From: Fragum whitleyi
Taxonomy: Eukaryota > Mollusca > Bivalvia > Cardiida > Cardiidae
Direction of reading: 5' to 3'
NCBI GenBank assembly: GCA_948146395.1
Contig: OX411544.1
Coordinates: 33,500,457-33,564,456 of the forward strand
Length of the DNA stretch: 64,000 nucleotides
Part shown: in pieces, positions 11,646 through 21,833 of the stretch
How positions within the stretch are numbered: position 1 is the stretch's first letter
Layout: each line of letters starts with the position of its first letter
Program-made: the position numbers and the translations under genes
Notes under the pieces: generated by a model
What the model was told of the DNA's origin: nothing
Database searches by the model: none
The model's input: the letters and a program-made list of their open reading frames with translations, nothing else

Positions 11646-12291
11646 ACCAACAAAATTCAGATGAGCAGTTTAGGGCCATTATCGTCCTCTTAATTCATTT
11701 ACACGTTCTGTGGTGACAGTAGATGATCATTTCGGAAAGGTTTACATTTCATTTAATCACCAAACCGAATCTAAGCCTTGTATTTATCTATCCAAATTGT
11801 ATCTGATAAATTAAAAATGGTCTCATTTCTCAATCATATAACATTGCCCTTAAGAAATCCAGACCCGGATTGGTAAGGTTTAATTCACATGTTTCGAACG
11901 GTTCATATCAAGGAAAAATAATCAGTTTTAGCTCAACTGTCTCGGAGAAAACCCGAGGTATTGTGATCACATCGGCGTCTTTCATATTGTCGCTGGTGTT
12001 GGCATACGCGTTGGTATTTGCATACGCGATGACGTGACAAATTTGAACCTTGGTCATATCTCTGTTGTCATTGAAGATTTCTTCATAAAACTTTCCCTCT
12101 AAGTGCTCTGGAAACAGCTTCTAGAGCACTTAGGGTATTTTTTTTGGAAATGCATCATGCCCACAAATGATGCACCAGGTCGAAGACGTTACTCCTATTG
12201 ACAATGAAAGCAAACATTCCAGTGGAAATGCATGCAATCCAGGGGAAAAGTTTTTGATTGTTATGTGTCGGTACCTACAACAAAGATACTA
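11646..12291. other. No gene; dispersed repeat
   Basis: A copy of the AGCTCAACTGTCTCGGAGAA repeat lies around 11930-12140 (relatives near 4745 and 46870). It ends with a hairpin at about 12099-12131 (TAAGTGCTCTGGAAACAGCT and partner). Nothing coding seen. Confidence 0.45.
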
Positions 12292-12474
12292 GGGCCGGTT
12301 TCACCAAAACATTTAAGACGCATTTTTGTCTTATCGTTGACTTACCACAAATTTAGAACAAAACTCACGTATGACCAATCTATCAATACCTTTGAAAAGT
12401 GATTGTTGTTGTAAGTGTTTCGAAAGTCATCAGTAAGGCAAAATTCGTCTTAAATGTTTTGATGAAACTGGCCC
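12292..12474. mobile_element. MITE with GGGCCGGTTTCA ends
   Basis: A 183-bp element. The left end GGGCCGGTTTCACCAAAACA continues TTTAAGACG; the right end is its complement (CGTCTTAAATG, then TTTTGATGAAACTGGCCC). The TIR is about 30 bp with a few mismatches. Too short to encode anything. Superfamily not assigned. Confidence 0.75.
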
Positions 12475-12475
12475 C

Positions 12476-12560
12476 TGGTGGGTCCGTGGCCTAGTGGTAA
12501 GCACGTCAGAATTGGTATCGAAAGGTCACGGGAAATCCCAATGAGAATTTCTCCATGTTG
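12476..12560 (+). repeat. tRNA-like SINE head, decayed
   Basis: GGGTCCGTGGCCTAGTGGTAA carries a good RNA polymerase III A box (TGGCCTAGTGG). A B-box-like stretch follows in degraded form (GGTATCGAAAGG, then GGAAATCCC). It does not fold as an intact tRNA, so a SINE relic is the better reading. Confidence 0.35.
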
Positions 12561-12689
12561 CCTCTTTCCACAAAGGTATATACATGTAAATGGAAATTGT
12601 AAGAGTTGATTATCAAAGTGATATGGCATTCGAAAGTGCCATGTGCAAACGACCAACCTTGAAAATTTGTGATAGGATGTAAGAATGTA

Positions 12690-13037
12690 CAGTCAATCTT
12701 GCTTAAGCGACCGCGTCTATTAAGCGACCACTTTTATTAAGCGACCGCTTTCAAAATTCCTTTTTTTTTAAATTAAGATATCTTAAAAAGTAGGTATTTT
12801 TGATCTAAAATATATTATAAATCAATCCTATGTTGATAAACTCATTAGAATCGTCTCCATGAGACGATTCTTGTGAGTTTTAACAACATAATATTATTTA
12901 GAAAAATTCCAAATAACATAGATATTCAATCAGAATAATGTTTCTTCTTTTTAAAAAATCGTGCACTAAGCGACCATTCTCTTTAACGACCGCTTTTTGA
13001 TAGTCCGATACGTGGTCGCTCAATACACGTTTTACTG
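12690..13037. mobile_element. TA-inserted MITE with AAGCGACC ends
   Basis: Flanked by TA on both sides. The left end CAGTCAATCTTGCTTAAGCG continues ACC; the complement of the right end reads CAGTAAAACGTGTATTGAGCGACC. Inner AAGCGACC repeats follow both ends. The middle holds a hairpin (AAACTCATTAGAATCGTCTC and its complement, about 12838-12880). Ends and TA duplication suit a Tc1/mariner/pogo-type non-autonomous element, 348 bp. Confidence 0.75.
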
Positions 13038-13105
13038 TATTGTATCGAAGATATGTATGGCATAAAACTAGACTACAAAACTAAACTTCTTAGATCTACC
13101 TTTTT

Positions 13106-15102
13106 AGCTCACCTGAGCACAACGTGCTCAAGTGAGCTATTGTGATCACCTTTGGTCCGGCGTCCGTGCGTCGTCCGTCGTCCGTCAACAACTTCTTTAA
13201 ACGACATCTCCTCCTAAACTACTAAGCCAATTTTAACCAAACTTGGCAGAAATGTTCCTTAGGTGGTCCCCTTTAAGACTTGCTAAAAGAATTGAAATCG
13301 GTGCAAAACTCTGGTTACTATGGCAACCAAAGTAAAAAATTTAAGAAAATCTTTAAAATTCTTCTTCTTCTGAACCAGCAGCCCTACAGCCTTGAAAGTT
13401 GGCATGGATGATAAGCTTATAGACCTTAATAAAGATAGCTAAAATCATATCTGTTGGGCCACCAGGTGCCAGGGGGGGGGGGGGGGGGGTTAGTACATTG
13501 GGTAAATTTTGTTATCTTTAACCTTCTTCTTCTTCTGATCATGAAGGCCTACAGCCTTAAAAAATTGCATGTATGATCACCTCATAGACCTTTATATAAA
13601 TAGCTAAAATATTATTTGTAGGGCCACCAAGTGCGGAGCACCAGGGGGGGAGGGGGTAGTACTTTGATGAAAATTTTGTAATCTTTAACCTTTTTCTTCT
13701 TCTGAAGCAGGAGTCCAACAGATTTGAATATTGGCATGGATGATCAGCATATGGACCTTTATAAAAATACCTAAAATCATGACTGTAGATTCACCAGGTG
13801 CGTAGCACCAGGGGGGAGAGGGTAGTACTTTTGTGAAAATTTTGTAATCTTTAACCTTCTTCTTTTACTGAACCACAAGTCCTACAGACTTGAAAATTGG
13901 CATGGAGGATCAGCTCATAGACCTTAATATAAATAGCTAAAATCTTATTTGTAGGGGCACCAGTTGCGGAGCACCAAGGGGGAGGGGGTAGTACTTTGAT
14001 GAAAATTTTGTAATCTTTAACCTTTTTCTTCTTCTGAAGCAGGAGTCCAACAGATTTGAATATTGGCATGGATGATCAGCATATGGACCTTTATAAAAAT
14101 ACCTAAAATCATGACTGTAGATTCACCAGGTGCGGAGCACCAAGGGGGAGAGGGTAGTACTTTTGTGAAAATTTTGTAATCTTTAACCTTCTTCTTCTGA
14201 ACCACAAGCCCTACAGACTTGAAAATTGGCATGGAGGATTAGCTCATAGACCTTGATAAAAATAGCTAAAATCATGACTGTAAAGCCACCAGGTGCGGAG
14301 CACCAGGGGGAGGGGGTAGCACTTTGGTACAAATTTCGTAACTTTAATCTTCATCTTCTAATGAACCAGGAGCCCTACAGACTTCAATATTGGCATGGAT
14401 GATAAGCGTATGGATCTAAAATAAAATAGCTAAAATCATGAATGTAGGGCCACCAGATGCGGAGCATTAGGGGGCAGGGGGTAGTACTTTTGATGAATTT
14501 TGAAATCTTTGACCTTATTCTTCTCCTGGATCAGGAACCCTACAGACTTGAAAATTGTCATGGGTGATCAATATATTGACATTAATAAAAATAGCTAAAA
14601 TCATGACTGTAGGGTCACCAGGTGCTGAGTGTCTTGGGGAGGGGGTAGTACTTTGGATCATTGTTGAAATCTTTAAACTTCTTCTAATGAGCCAGGAGTC
14701 CTACAGACTTGAAAATTTGTATGGATGATCAGCATATGGACATTTATTGAATTAGCTAAAATCATGATTGTAGATTCACCAGGTGCAGAGCTTCTTGGGG
14801 GAGGGGGAGTGCTTTGTTGAGAATTTTGAATCCCTACAGCCTTTATGTTTGACATGGATTGATCAACTCATTAAAGAAAACTTTAAAAGTCTCAGATATC
14901 TGGCATAGATTAGCTGATCACAGACCTTTTATGGAAAAAGCTTAAATAAATAATGTCCAGGGGAGGAGCAAAGGGGGGTGATTATTTCAAATGTTATCTG
15001 ATTGAATAAGTGAAAATCTCTTTTTCTGTGGTTGCATGGACATACCTAGGTAATGAAGATTTTTTCTCAGGTGAGCGACCCAGGGCCAACGGCCCTCTTG
15101 TT
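13106..15102 (+). mobile_element. 2-kb element with 165-bp tandem core, copy 1
   Basis: It opens with the hairpin AGCTCACCTGAGCAC/GTGCTCAAGTGAGCT, followed by a CGTCCGTCGTCCGTC run and the CGACATCTCCTCC module. The core has nine units of about 165 bp, each marked by TTGAAAATTGGCATGGATGA variants (near 13391, 13554, 13726, 13893, 14057, 14218, 14385, 14546, 14707) and by CACCAGGTGCGGAGCACCAG with a G-run. It closes with CTCAGGTGAGCGACCC and a GGGCC-AAC-GGCCC hairpin just before CTCTTGTT. A 3' hairpin near the terminus plus a tandem core resembles non-autonomous Helitron-like elements of bivalves; this class is inference because no Rep/helicase is present. Frames open across units (13851-14232, minus) reflect a unit length divisible by three. 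Confidence 0.75.
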
Positions 15103-15772
15103 ATGCTCTAGAATTACATGGCAGCTAGTGTTAAATACGAATTACGATTTATATCCGAAATTTACTTGATTGAGTTATAATACGAGAAAAGGAAAGGTCA
15201 TAATGCCCTTACAGTAGGGAATTCTTTCAGTAAAGTCTTCCTATAATGTGAAGCAAAATAGTAAAATTCTTTTTTTCCTTGTGCATACTGCATGTCTTTA
15301 GAAAGTATTCTTTTAAGGTGTGTCAGAACTTTAAAGAAAAAAATTGAAATCTAACAAAATCTCGAAAAAAAAGCTGGTCTGCCTAAGTAATCATATTTCT
15401 ATTGAATCTTCTTTCTTTCAAAAATTCATCTTTTCAAATGCTTTCGTTCTGAGTTCTAGCTTACAAGTTTTATTTTAATTTCTAAATAAATAGAGAAATT
15501 TGTTGTAAATTTGTAAGCCAGTTACGAGTTGCGAAACTCGTATTCAAACGGGCTGCGATCACGCAAATGTTGTTTTAGATCTTTGAATTGGCTTACGCTT
15601 ATAAACAAGGATATCGAAACAAAGACAATTTGGTCATCCAAGTCAGATGATTGATTAAATGAGGTTTTTAAAGGTATTTTCTTATCCTGAGCATATATTG
15701 AGATCAACACAAGTGAATGACATAGACATTTGACACGTTTAATGCTTTAATCATTCAGATCATTCAGCTTAA

Positions 15773-18700
15773 TTAACAATATATCTGCTGTACAGTAAAA
15801 AAGGCCCAACACAAACACCTTTTTACTTCGCCATTAGAATAGAATCTTCCAAACTGCCCGTGGGGAACTAGTGATCTGTTCACATCCCTGCAAAAGCCTG
15901 AAAGTAAAGTTTAGTCAAATTTGAATAAACTGATCGCTAGATACGCCCTCTTACATTTAACAACATCGAGAAATTGACAAGTTGGGCGATTTTTGATGCT
16001 TTCGGAATGATATTGAATGAGTGAGAGGAGCAAGTTTTGAATGAAAATAACGGAAGGTAATGAATTAACGATAATTTCGTCCAATCGGACAAAATTAGCG
16101 ATAATTTATTACCTCCCTTTTCAAAAAGTCAAAGAATTTTCCTATTTGGGTATCTTTAACAGTTAACAACATCGTGAAATTGACGAGGCGATGAATGATT
16201 TTGGAATTATTTTGGAATGAAATTGAATGAGTGTGTGGAGCGAGTTTTGAGTGAATTTGATGGGAGGTAATCCTTTATCGCAAAATTTTGTTCAGGATGA
16301 ACAAAATTAGCGATATTGACTACCTCCCTTTAATGAAATATGCATTTAAGTTCTATACATAGCTTCCTATTTCCTCAAGAACCTATGAGACGCTAGCAAT
16401 TAGAATTATGTCAGAGAATTCGCGGTTTTTCTCTATCAAAATGCATTTTGAATGACATTGTTGATTCTATTTTTTTCAATGAATTACAGCGCTTTTGAAT
16501 GGTTTGAGTGAGTGTTTGGAATGAATTAATGGCACGCTGAGTGACTGATTAAGAATGGTTTTGATTGAGACGAATGTCAATTTCACGATGTATCTAACTG
16601 TAGTCAGACGATTTGAACCCCCCACATATTATCCATAATTAATGCCCTGGCAGGGCGGAGCCAAAATAACGGGTCGTTGCACTTAAGGTTAAGGGAAATC
16701 AACTTTTATCTAAAATAACCTTCTTCTAAACATGAATAACTCGAGATCTTAAATCGTAGATTGGTAACCAAATCCTCGTAACTTCGGCTTAATCAAGCTG
16801 AAGTTACGAGGACATGGTAACCAAACGATGAAATTTGTTCACCCTCTCAAAGCACGTGAAACCTTTAGGTTTTATGATACAGTTATTTGCACGAGTTACC
16901 TACTAAAATTTGAAAGAACCCAAACTATTGAAAAGTAAACTCGCCAAATAACGTCACGGTTAAGCCCCGCCCTGCCAGTTCATTAATTACGCAGAATGCG
17001 CAAATAAAATTGTGCATCGATTTGGTCGATTGGATTCAAATGTTGATCTTTTTTAACCAAGTCGAATTGATTTTGGAAGGGTTTTTAGTGATCTCAGCGA
17101 GTGTTTGAAATGAATGAATTGGGCGTATAGTGAGCGATTTAGAATGGTTTTGCTCGAGGTGAATATTAATTTCACGATGTTGTTAACTGTAATTACTATA
17201 GATCCACAAGTAAGATTGAGTCTTGAGAAAAATGTTGTTTCCTATAATTTTCAATGTTCTTTGATGGCTCACTTGAAAATGAATATCTATACATGAAAGG
17301 TCGTGTCAGATTTCAATTGTCAATAATCTGTTATCAGTTGTATTATTGATCTACAATGACCTGGCACTCATTAAATATTCCTTTTGACCCCTATTGATAG
17401 TCGGATGTTATGTTTCTTAATATAGACTCAAACTCGCAAAGTTTAGGTCCAATAAAATGTTTCACATCTCATCATGTATACGGAAATTTAGCGCAGGTGG
17501 TATGGCTGTTGTCCCAATACCGAAATGCCATGAGTTCAAGCCGGGACATGATCAATTATGAGTCCATTTTTACGGTAACACTGTTTTACCTATTTTGAGA
17601 CAATATTGTAGCATTAGGCTTTCTGTATTCTGACAGTCAGACTTTTTTTTAAAGATTTGTTCATTGCAAAGTGCTGTCCATTCAGCACTGTCAATAGTGA
17701 TAGATAGAGAAACATGGAAACAATAACAACTATTTATCTCGTTTTGTAGTTCAAAATACATCGCAAGCCAAACTGAACAATTGAAAAGTATTTTTTTCCT
17801 TGTTCATTTTACAATTAATGGCGGTATGAAAAAATATGGAATAAAGCCTATAATTGGTTTGATTGCGTTAATCGAAACTCTTTTAAGCGTGATTATGTTA
17901 TGAATGTAAAAAAAAAACCTTATAAAAAATATCATAAAGCAAACGAGATTTCTATATGCGACTAACTTTTAGTGCAAGTGTTCTGAATACTAAATTTATT
18001 TTCATTGGGGTATGAAAATCTTTCTCTCTGACGATCAGAATACAATAGTCTTTGTTTGTGCAACAACCAAAATTGAATTATATGAGAGTAAAAAATAATA
18101 ATAATAATTGCAACTGGCAAAAAAAATAATAACAAAGGAATAATTGAAAGGGTTAATGTAAAAAATAAATGTATAAATATATTAATTAATAATAATCACA
18201 AGGATTAAAAAAAATGTATCACTGTCGGGTATCGAACTCGACCCGACAAGTGAACGCGTCTCGGGAAGGCGTCTGTAACCAATGTACTACAGAGACTTAG
18301 TTTATACTAATTTATTTTAGTTCGATTGCGACTAAAGCTTAAGCTTATAGAATCGCTCTCGAACACTCAATCCTGATGTTTTCACGTCCCTGAGAGAGAG
18401 GCAGTGGTTTAAACTGCTACCCATTTTTACAGCTGGGTGAACTGGGGCTGTCTATTAAGTGTTTTGCCCATAAACACACCCCGGCGACAGTGGGGCTCGA
18501 ACCACGGACCTCCAGGACACGGGTCGAGTGCATTTACCACAAGGCCACCGAGGCACTTATATAGCTAAAGTGAGATAGTATGAATAAATCGGTAAAACGT
18601 AAATTTCGCTACGAATAAACTCGAGCACTGACGAAAGTTAATGAGTGCCAGGTCATTTTAGATAAATAATACAGTTTAGACCATCTTGAAATTGACACTT

Positions 18701-21200
18701 ATTCCGATCAAAATAATTTGAAACTATTAGCTGAGCGCTCCATTCATTTATTCCAAACATACTCATAAACAACCCGGAATCATTAGAAACTACCTCGAAA
18801 TCGTCCGAGTTCGTTTGTTTGAATGGGTTTGACGCCGCTTTAAACAATCTCGCAGTTATATCACGGCGGCCGGAGCACCTAACAATGGATTCCTGGTATT
18901 TCTTTCACCTGTACTACCAATACACCCTTTCCTAGCCTCCGACCGCTATCTCACAAAGGTTTACGACTATCTACCCATTGGTGAGAGACAAACATCGGAA
19001 AGGATATTTTCCGCCACCGGGGATCGAACCCACGACATCCAGATTGGAGGTATAATGCCTAACCAACTGCGCTATGGTGGCGGCTCGAAATCGTTCGAGA
19101 CGACCATAATTTAATTTAAGTCGATCAAAATATTCTGCTATTTTTTTGGCTGATGTTGATCTTAAAGTTTCTCGTTGTTCCAGGAAGACACTCAAATAGA
19201 AAAGTACTTATATTTTATCAAAGGGAGGTAAAAATATCGCTAATTTTGTTAATCCTGAACAAAATTTGCAATACTGGATTACCTCCCATTAAATTCACTC
19301 AAAAGTCGCTCCACACACTCATTCAATTTCATTCCTTAATCATTCCAAAATCTTTTTTAACTGTACCAAGGAGAACCTGCCTGAATTAAAATAAAATTGA
19401 CAATAGTTTGAAACTCAAATCATTTAAGAATAAAATTGACCCATCACGCAAAATGGGGACCATCTGAGAACTCTGAACAATGACTATTTGAAAAAAGAGA
19501 TTGGGTCCAGCATAGGTCAACCCGATGGCGCATTTCAAAAATTCTTTCATTGGAAGGTAAATTGAACATTCTAGCTTCAGAAAATAAGCGCATTGTGAAA
19601 AGTTTTGACCTTAGTCGGTCTGCTCAAAGCTCACAGTCTGACTAGGGACGACGCTTCCCGCACTACCCAGGTGATCCTTTTTCGCGTGACGGGTCACATG
19701 TAATTTATTACACGTTTGATAAGAAAAGATAGTTTTATTGTCAAGAGAGATAAGATGCTTTGTACCTTTCTTTACGTAACCATTTTACCACAAACCCGAC
19801 TTTAAAATTGATGAAAAGGGGAAATTGCTCTTTCCTACGTATAACAATACTATCTTTTTCTTCGTGTTATCGTTGATATTTTGTTACATCTTTTCAATTT
19901 CACCACAGATTGAAAATACGATTGGAATTGCTTGAATTTTGAATTGATCTAAAATTATTCGCTTTACGAAATCTTGGTAAGACAGCTGGAATTACCAAAT
20001 GTAGATTTTCCTAGATAATAGATCAAATGCAGCAAAACTTGTTTTAAACTGTATAAGTAGGACTCGAAATTTTGACTCGTCGATTGTATACAAATGTAAT
20101 GTAATCACGTCTTTATACCGTTTTCGAAAATGAGTGCGATGAGTCAGTTTTGAGTGAAGTTTAAGGGAGGTAATTCAATGTCGCTAATTTTGTTCATGTT
20201 ACAACCCTTTAATTACAAAAAACCGCCGTACTTTTTTCATTTGTGTCTTTACGGACAATTAAGAGGCTTTTCTTTGCGCATATTTGAAATTGTTGGAAAT
20301 GTCGCGCGCAGGCTTATTTACGATTTTATGGATACGGAGATATTACCGGCAATGTAATAAAGTAGGCTTGGTAATCGGAACTTTCAACCAGGTATTATTA
20401 GCAAAAATAAAGGCGCATAGCTGCCTATACGCAAGTACGCACCTGAAACCACATTATTTAGACAAAAAAAAGTAAAAAAAAAAGTTATTTGAAATTCAGC
20501 CGCGTTCGCCAGATCTGATAATTACTGCACTGAATACCTTATAAACCATATAGCCTAAATCGTGCGACATACCGAAGTATTTTTTTTAAAAGTTGTCGGA
20601 TTTTGTAGCTCTTCAATGTCGGAAGTTTGCACGCGTCGTATTTTCGAAATGTAAACAAATGTTAACATTGAGTTTTTAAAGAAGTCACCAGCAGAATCAG
20701 CGATAGAAACGAGGTGATTATAACTTAAATGTTACTACGTATACCTAGTGTGTTTTTTTTCGGGCTGCTTATTGAGAAATGACATGTTTGAGCATCTCTT
20801 CGGACCGATTCTAGCGAGAGTTGTTGGAAGAAATGAAAGTAAAGCTATTCATCTCCATTTTTATGCTAAAATAAATGGTTTTTCGTTGGCCAAGAAAGTT
20901 CTTCGGAGGCCCAAACATGCACAAAATTGCACCATTTATTTCTAAAGCTTTCAGGGGGGCATGCCCCCTAACACCTATGTTATTTTGAAACCGCATTCTT
21001 TATAGGCCAGCTACGCGCCTATTATCTTGCTAAGATAGTTTCATTTCATCATGGGGAAAGTGTTGAAGTAAAAGAATGATTGAAAGAAACACAAAAAAAG
21101 ATAAACGAACCCATGTAAAATGCTTACCAGCCGCATCAACTGTCGCCGTAACAACCAACAAAACAAAAACGGCAAGAACTAAAATCTTCATGTTCAACAT
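15773..21200 (-). CDS. Gene B: small secreted 4-cysteine peptide
   Basis: Minus-strand gene, join of 21200-21128 and 15897-15773, encoding 65 residues. Exon 1 (73 nt) gives MLNMKILVLAVFVLLVVTAT then VDAA, a textbook signal peptide, and stops at a consensus donor (G|GTAAGC) in phase 1. Exon 2 follows a pyrimidine-rich CTTTACTTTCAG acceptor and keeps the frame. Cysteines fall at 27, 52, 54 and 65; the peptide includes VPHGQFGRFYSNGE and KRCLC. The first three cysteine positions match gene A exactly. The tail after CxC is longer than in A and C and ends on Cys-stop. An internal ATG three codons in (21191) could also start. ATTAAA signals lie 25-36 nt after the stop (15751-15738). The 5.2-kb intron holds several transposons. 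Role unknown: an extracellular peptide (defence, venom-like or hormone) is possible. No transcript evidence is available here. Confidence 0.7.
15953..16150. mobile_element. Left half of the TA/CAGTTAAC MITE
   Basis: It starts TACATTTAACAACATCGAGA, runs through the GAATG-rich arm and the central palindrome (CGATAATTTCGTCCAATCGG and partner), and then breaks off just before the complete copy at 16160. Confidence 0.65.
16160..16600. mobile_element. TA/CAGTTAAC MITE, complete copy
   Basis: 441 bp. The left end CAGTTAACAACATCGTGAAA and the right end TTTCACGATGTATCTAACTG are inverted repeats. The central palindrome is at about 16261-16330 (GGGAGGTAATCC...GACTACCTCCC). Both arms are full of GAATG/GAGTGA-type words. 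Confidence 0.85.
16637..16987. mobile_element. MITE with CTGGCAGGGCGG ends
   Basis: The ends ATTAATGCCCTGGCAGGGCG and (complement of the right) ATTAATGAACTGGCAGGGCG form the TIR; total 351 bp. A central hairpin at 16771-16826 pairs CCTCGTAACTTCGGCTT with AAGCTGAAGTTACGAGG. A fragment of the same family (GCCAGGCCAAGCCCTACCAG) lies at about 36790-36850. Right-arm debris of the CAGTTAAC MITE follows at 17030-17195. Confidence 0.7.
17475..17549 (+). repeat. tRNA-like SINE head
   Basis: The A box TAGCGCAGGTGG and B box GAGTTCAAGCC are separated by about 32 nt, the normal spacing inside a tRNA-type pol III promoter. The acceptor arms do not pair well, so I read this as a SINE head, not a working tRNA gene. 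Confidence 0.45.
18221..18301 (-). repeat. tRNA-like SINE head
   Basis: The minus strand reads GTCTCTGTAGTACATTGGTT (A box TAGTACATTGG), then GTCGAGTTCGATACCCGACA (B box GTTCGATACC, with its T-arm pairing). An A-run follows at once. tRNA-derived head plus A-rich tail fits a short SINE. Confidence 0.5.
18385..18556 (-). mobile_element. tRNA-derived SINE with conserved core
   Basis: The minus strand begins TGCCTCGGTGGCCTTGTGGT (A box TGGCCTTGTGG) and has B box GGTTCGAGCCCC. The body then holds GGGCAAAACACTTAATAGAC and ACCCAGCTGTAAAAATGGGT. The last phrase resembles the conserved SINE core shared by many metazoan, including molluscan, SINEs; that family assignment is from memory. Confidence 0.6.
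18672..19363. mobile_element. TA/CAGTTAAC MITE split by a SINE
   Basis: The left part (from TACAGTTTAGACCATCTTGA) and right part (central palindrome at 19222-19290, ending TTAACTGTA at 19365) flank the SINE at 18810-19083. The right TIR has lost its inner part, so TTTTTTAACTG follows the arm directly. Confidence 0.7.
18810..19083 (-). mobile_element. tRNA-headed SINE with target duplication, copy 1
   Basis: The head (19084-19011) reads GCCGCCACCATAGCGCAGTT and ends GGTTCGATCCCCGGTGGCGG. Its A box, B box and pairing acceptor ends look like an almost intact tRNA. A body of about 200 bp follows, ending near GCGGCGTCAAACCCATTC. A 16-bp target duplication flanks it: CTCGAAATCGTCCGAG at 18794-18809 and CTCGAAATCGTTCGAG at 19084-19099. 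A second copy is at 49319-49602. Confidence 0.8.
19437..19698. mobile_element. MITE with TGACCCGTC ends, copy 1
   Basis: The left end TGACCCATCACGCAAAATGG and the complement of the right end (TGACCCGTCACGCGAAAAAG) form the TIR. An inner stem pairs GACCTTAGTCGGTCTGC with GCTCACAGTCTGACTAGG. Related copies are at 44933-45182, 60261-60522 and, as a rearranged pair, 50452-50815. Confidence 0.75.
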
Positions 21201-21274
21201 GTCTAAATTCTACCGTCGACGTTTTTAGGAGTGATGGATAACCGTTATGTAAATTTGGCTACTACAGAGCTTTG

Positions 21275-21281
21275 TTTTATA
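21275..21281 (-). promoter_or_regulatory. TATA box of gene B
   Basis: On the minus strand GCTATAAAAC lies 75 nt upstream of the first ATG (21200), which allows a start site near 21250 and a 5' leader of about 50 nt. Further upstream are CACCTG (E-box) and GATAAG (GATA-type site) near 21291-21308. The TATA match is seen directly; factor binding is inference. Confidence 0.5.
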
Positions 21282-21540
21282 GCTTTTTCTGAACAGGTGC
21301 TTCTTATCTTAAGTTTTGACGAGGTTCGAGGAAAAGTAATTCTCTGACATATCGCACTAAAACCCTACTTAACAGAAGTGCTGAATTGGATTGTATGATA
21401 TTAAATCTAATCTTAAGTACAATCTGAATAATAGAGTCAGATGTAGATTGGAAAGGTTTTTATCTCTGTTTAATATACATTTATAAAAAAATATATTTAA
21501 ATGTTCTGTAATAACATGTCACAAAACTCTATTCAATTTT

Positions 21541-21833
21541 TATCTTATAACTATACAAATATCCGTGTGATAACATCCCATATGATATTTTTTATTATAT
21601 TACATAGTAATTCTTAGAACAAAAATATAATGCGGTTATTTTTAGAAACTTGCATTTCAGTTGAAAACATAGACGAAAACAAGAAAAAATTAAGGTTATA
21701 AGATAAATATGATACGTACTTAGTGTATTGCATGAAAAAATATCTTACTCGGCTGTGAGAATTGGTTCTCCCTTCCTCGTTAGATATTATTTTTCTTACA
21801 AAACGCTTAATACGTATTATATATATATATATA
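21541..21833 (-). repeat. Foldback-headed repeat, copy 3
   Basis: The reverse complement matches 40376-40691 and 45901-46218, including ATAACTATACAAATATCCGT and the AATACGTATTATA end. The large palindrome of the other copies is reduced here to GGCTGTGAGAATTGGTTCTC. It lies about 340 bp upstream of gene B's start codon. Confidence 0.65.

Noticed and set aside
13851..14232. Open frames on the minus strand with MPIFKSVGL-type repeats (also 14673-14855 and 54327-54716)
   Set aside because: They run through 165-bp tandem units whose length is divisible by three, so one open unit keeps the next open. No start context and no gene structure.
13350..14850. Regularly spaced repeats that might suggest a CRISPR array
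   Set aside because: The period is 165 bp and whole units are repeats, with no unique spacers, in eukaryotic DNA.
19011..19084. Near-intact tRNA-like sequence read as a functional tRNA gene
   Set aside because: It is joined to a SINE body, has a target duplication and has a second copy at 49527-49600, so it is a SINE head.
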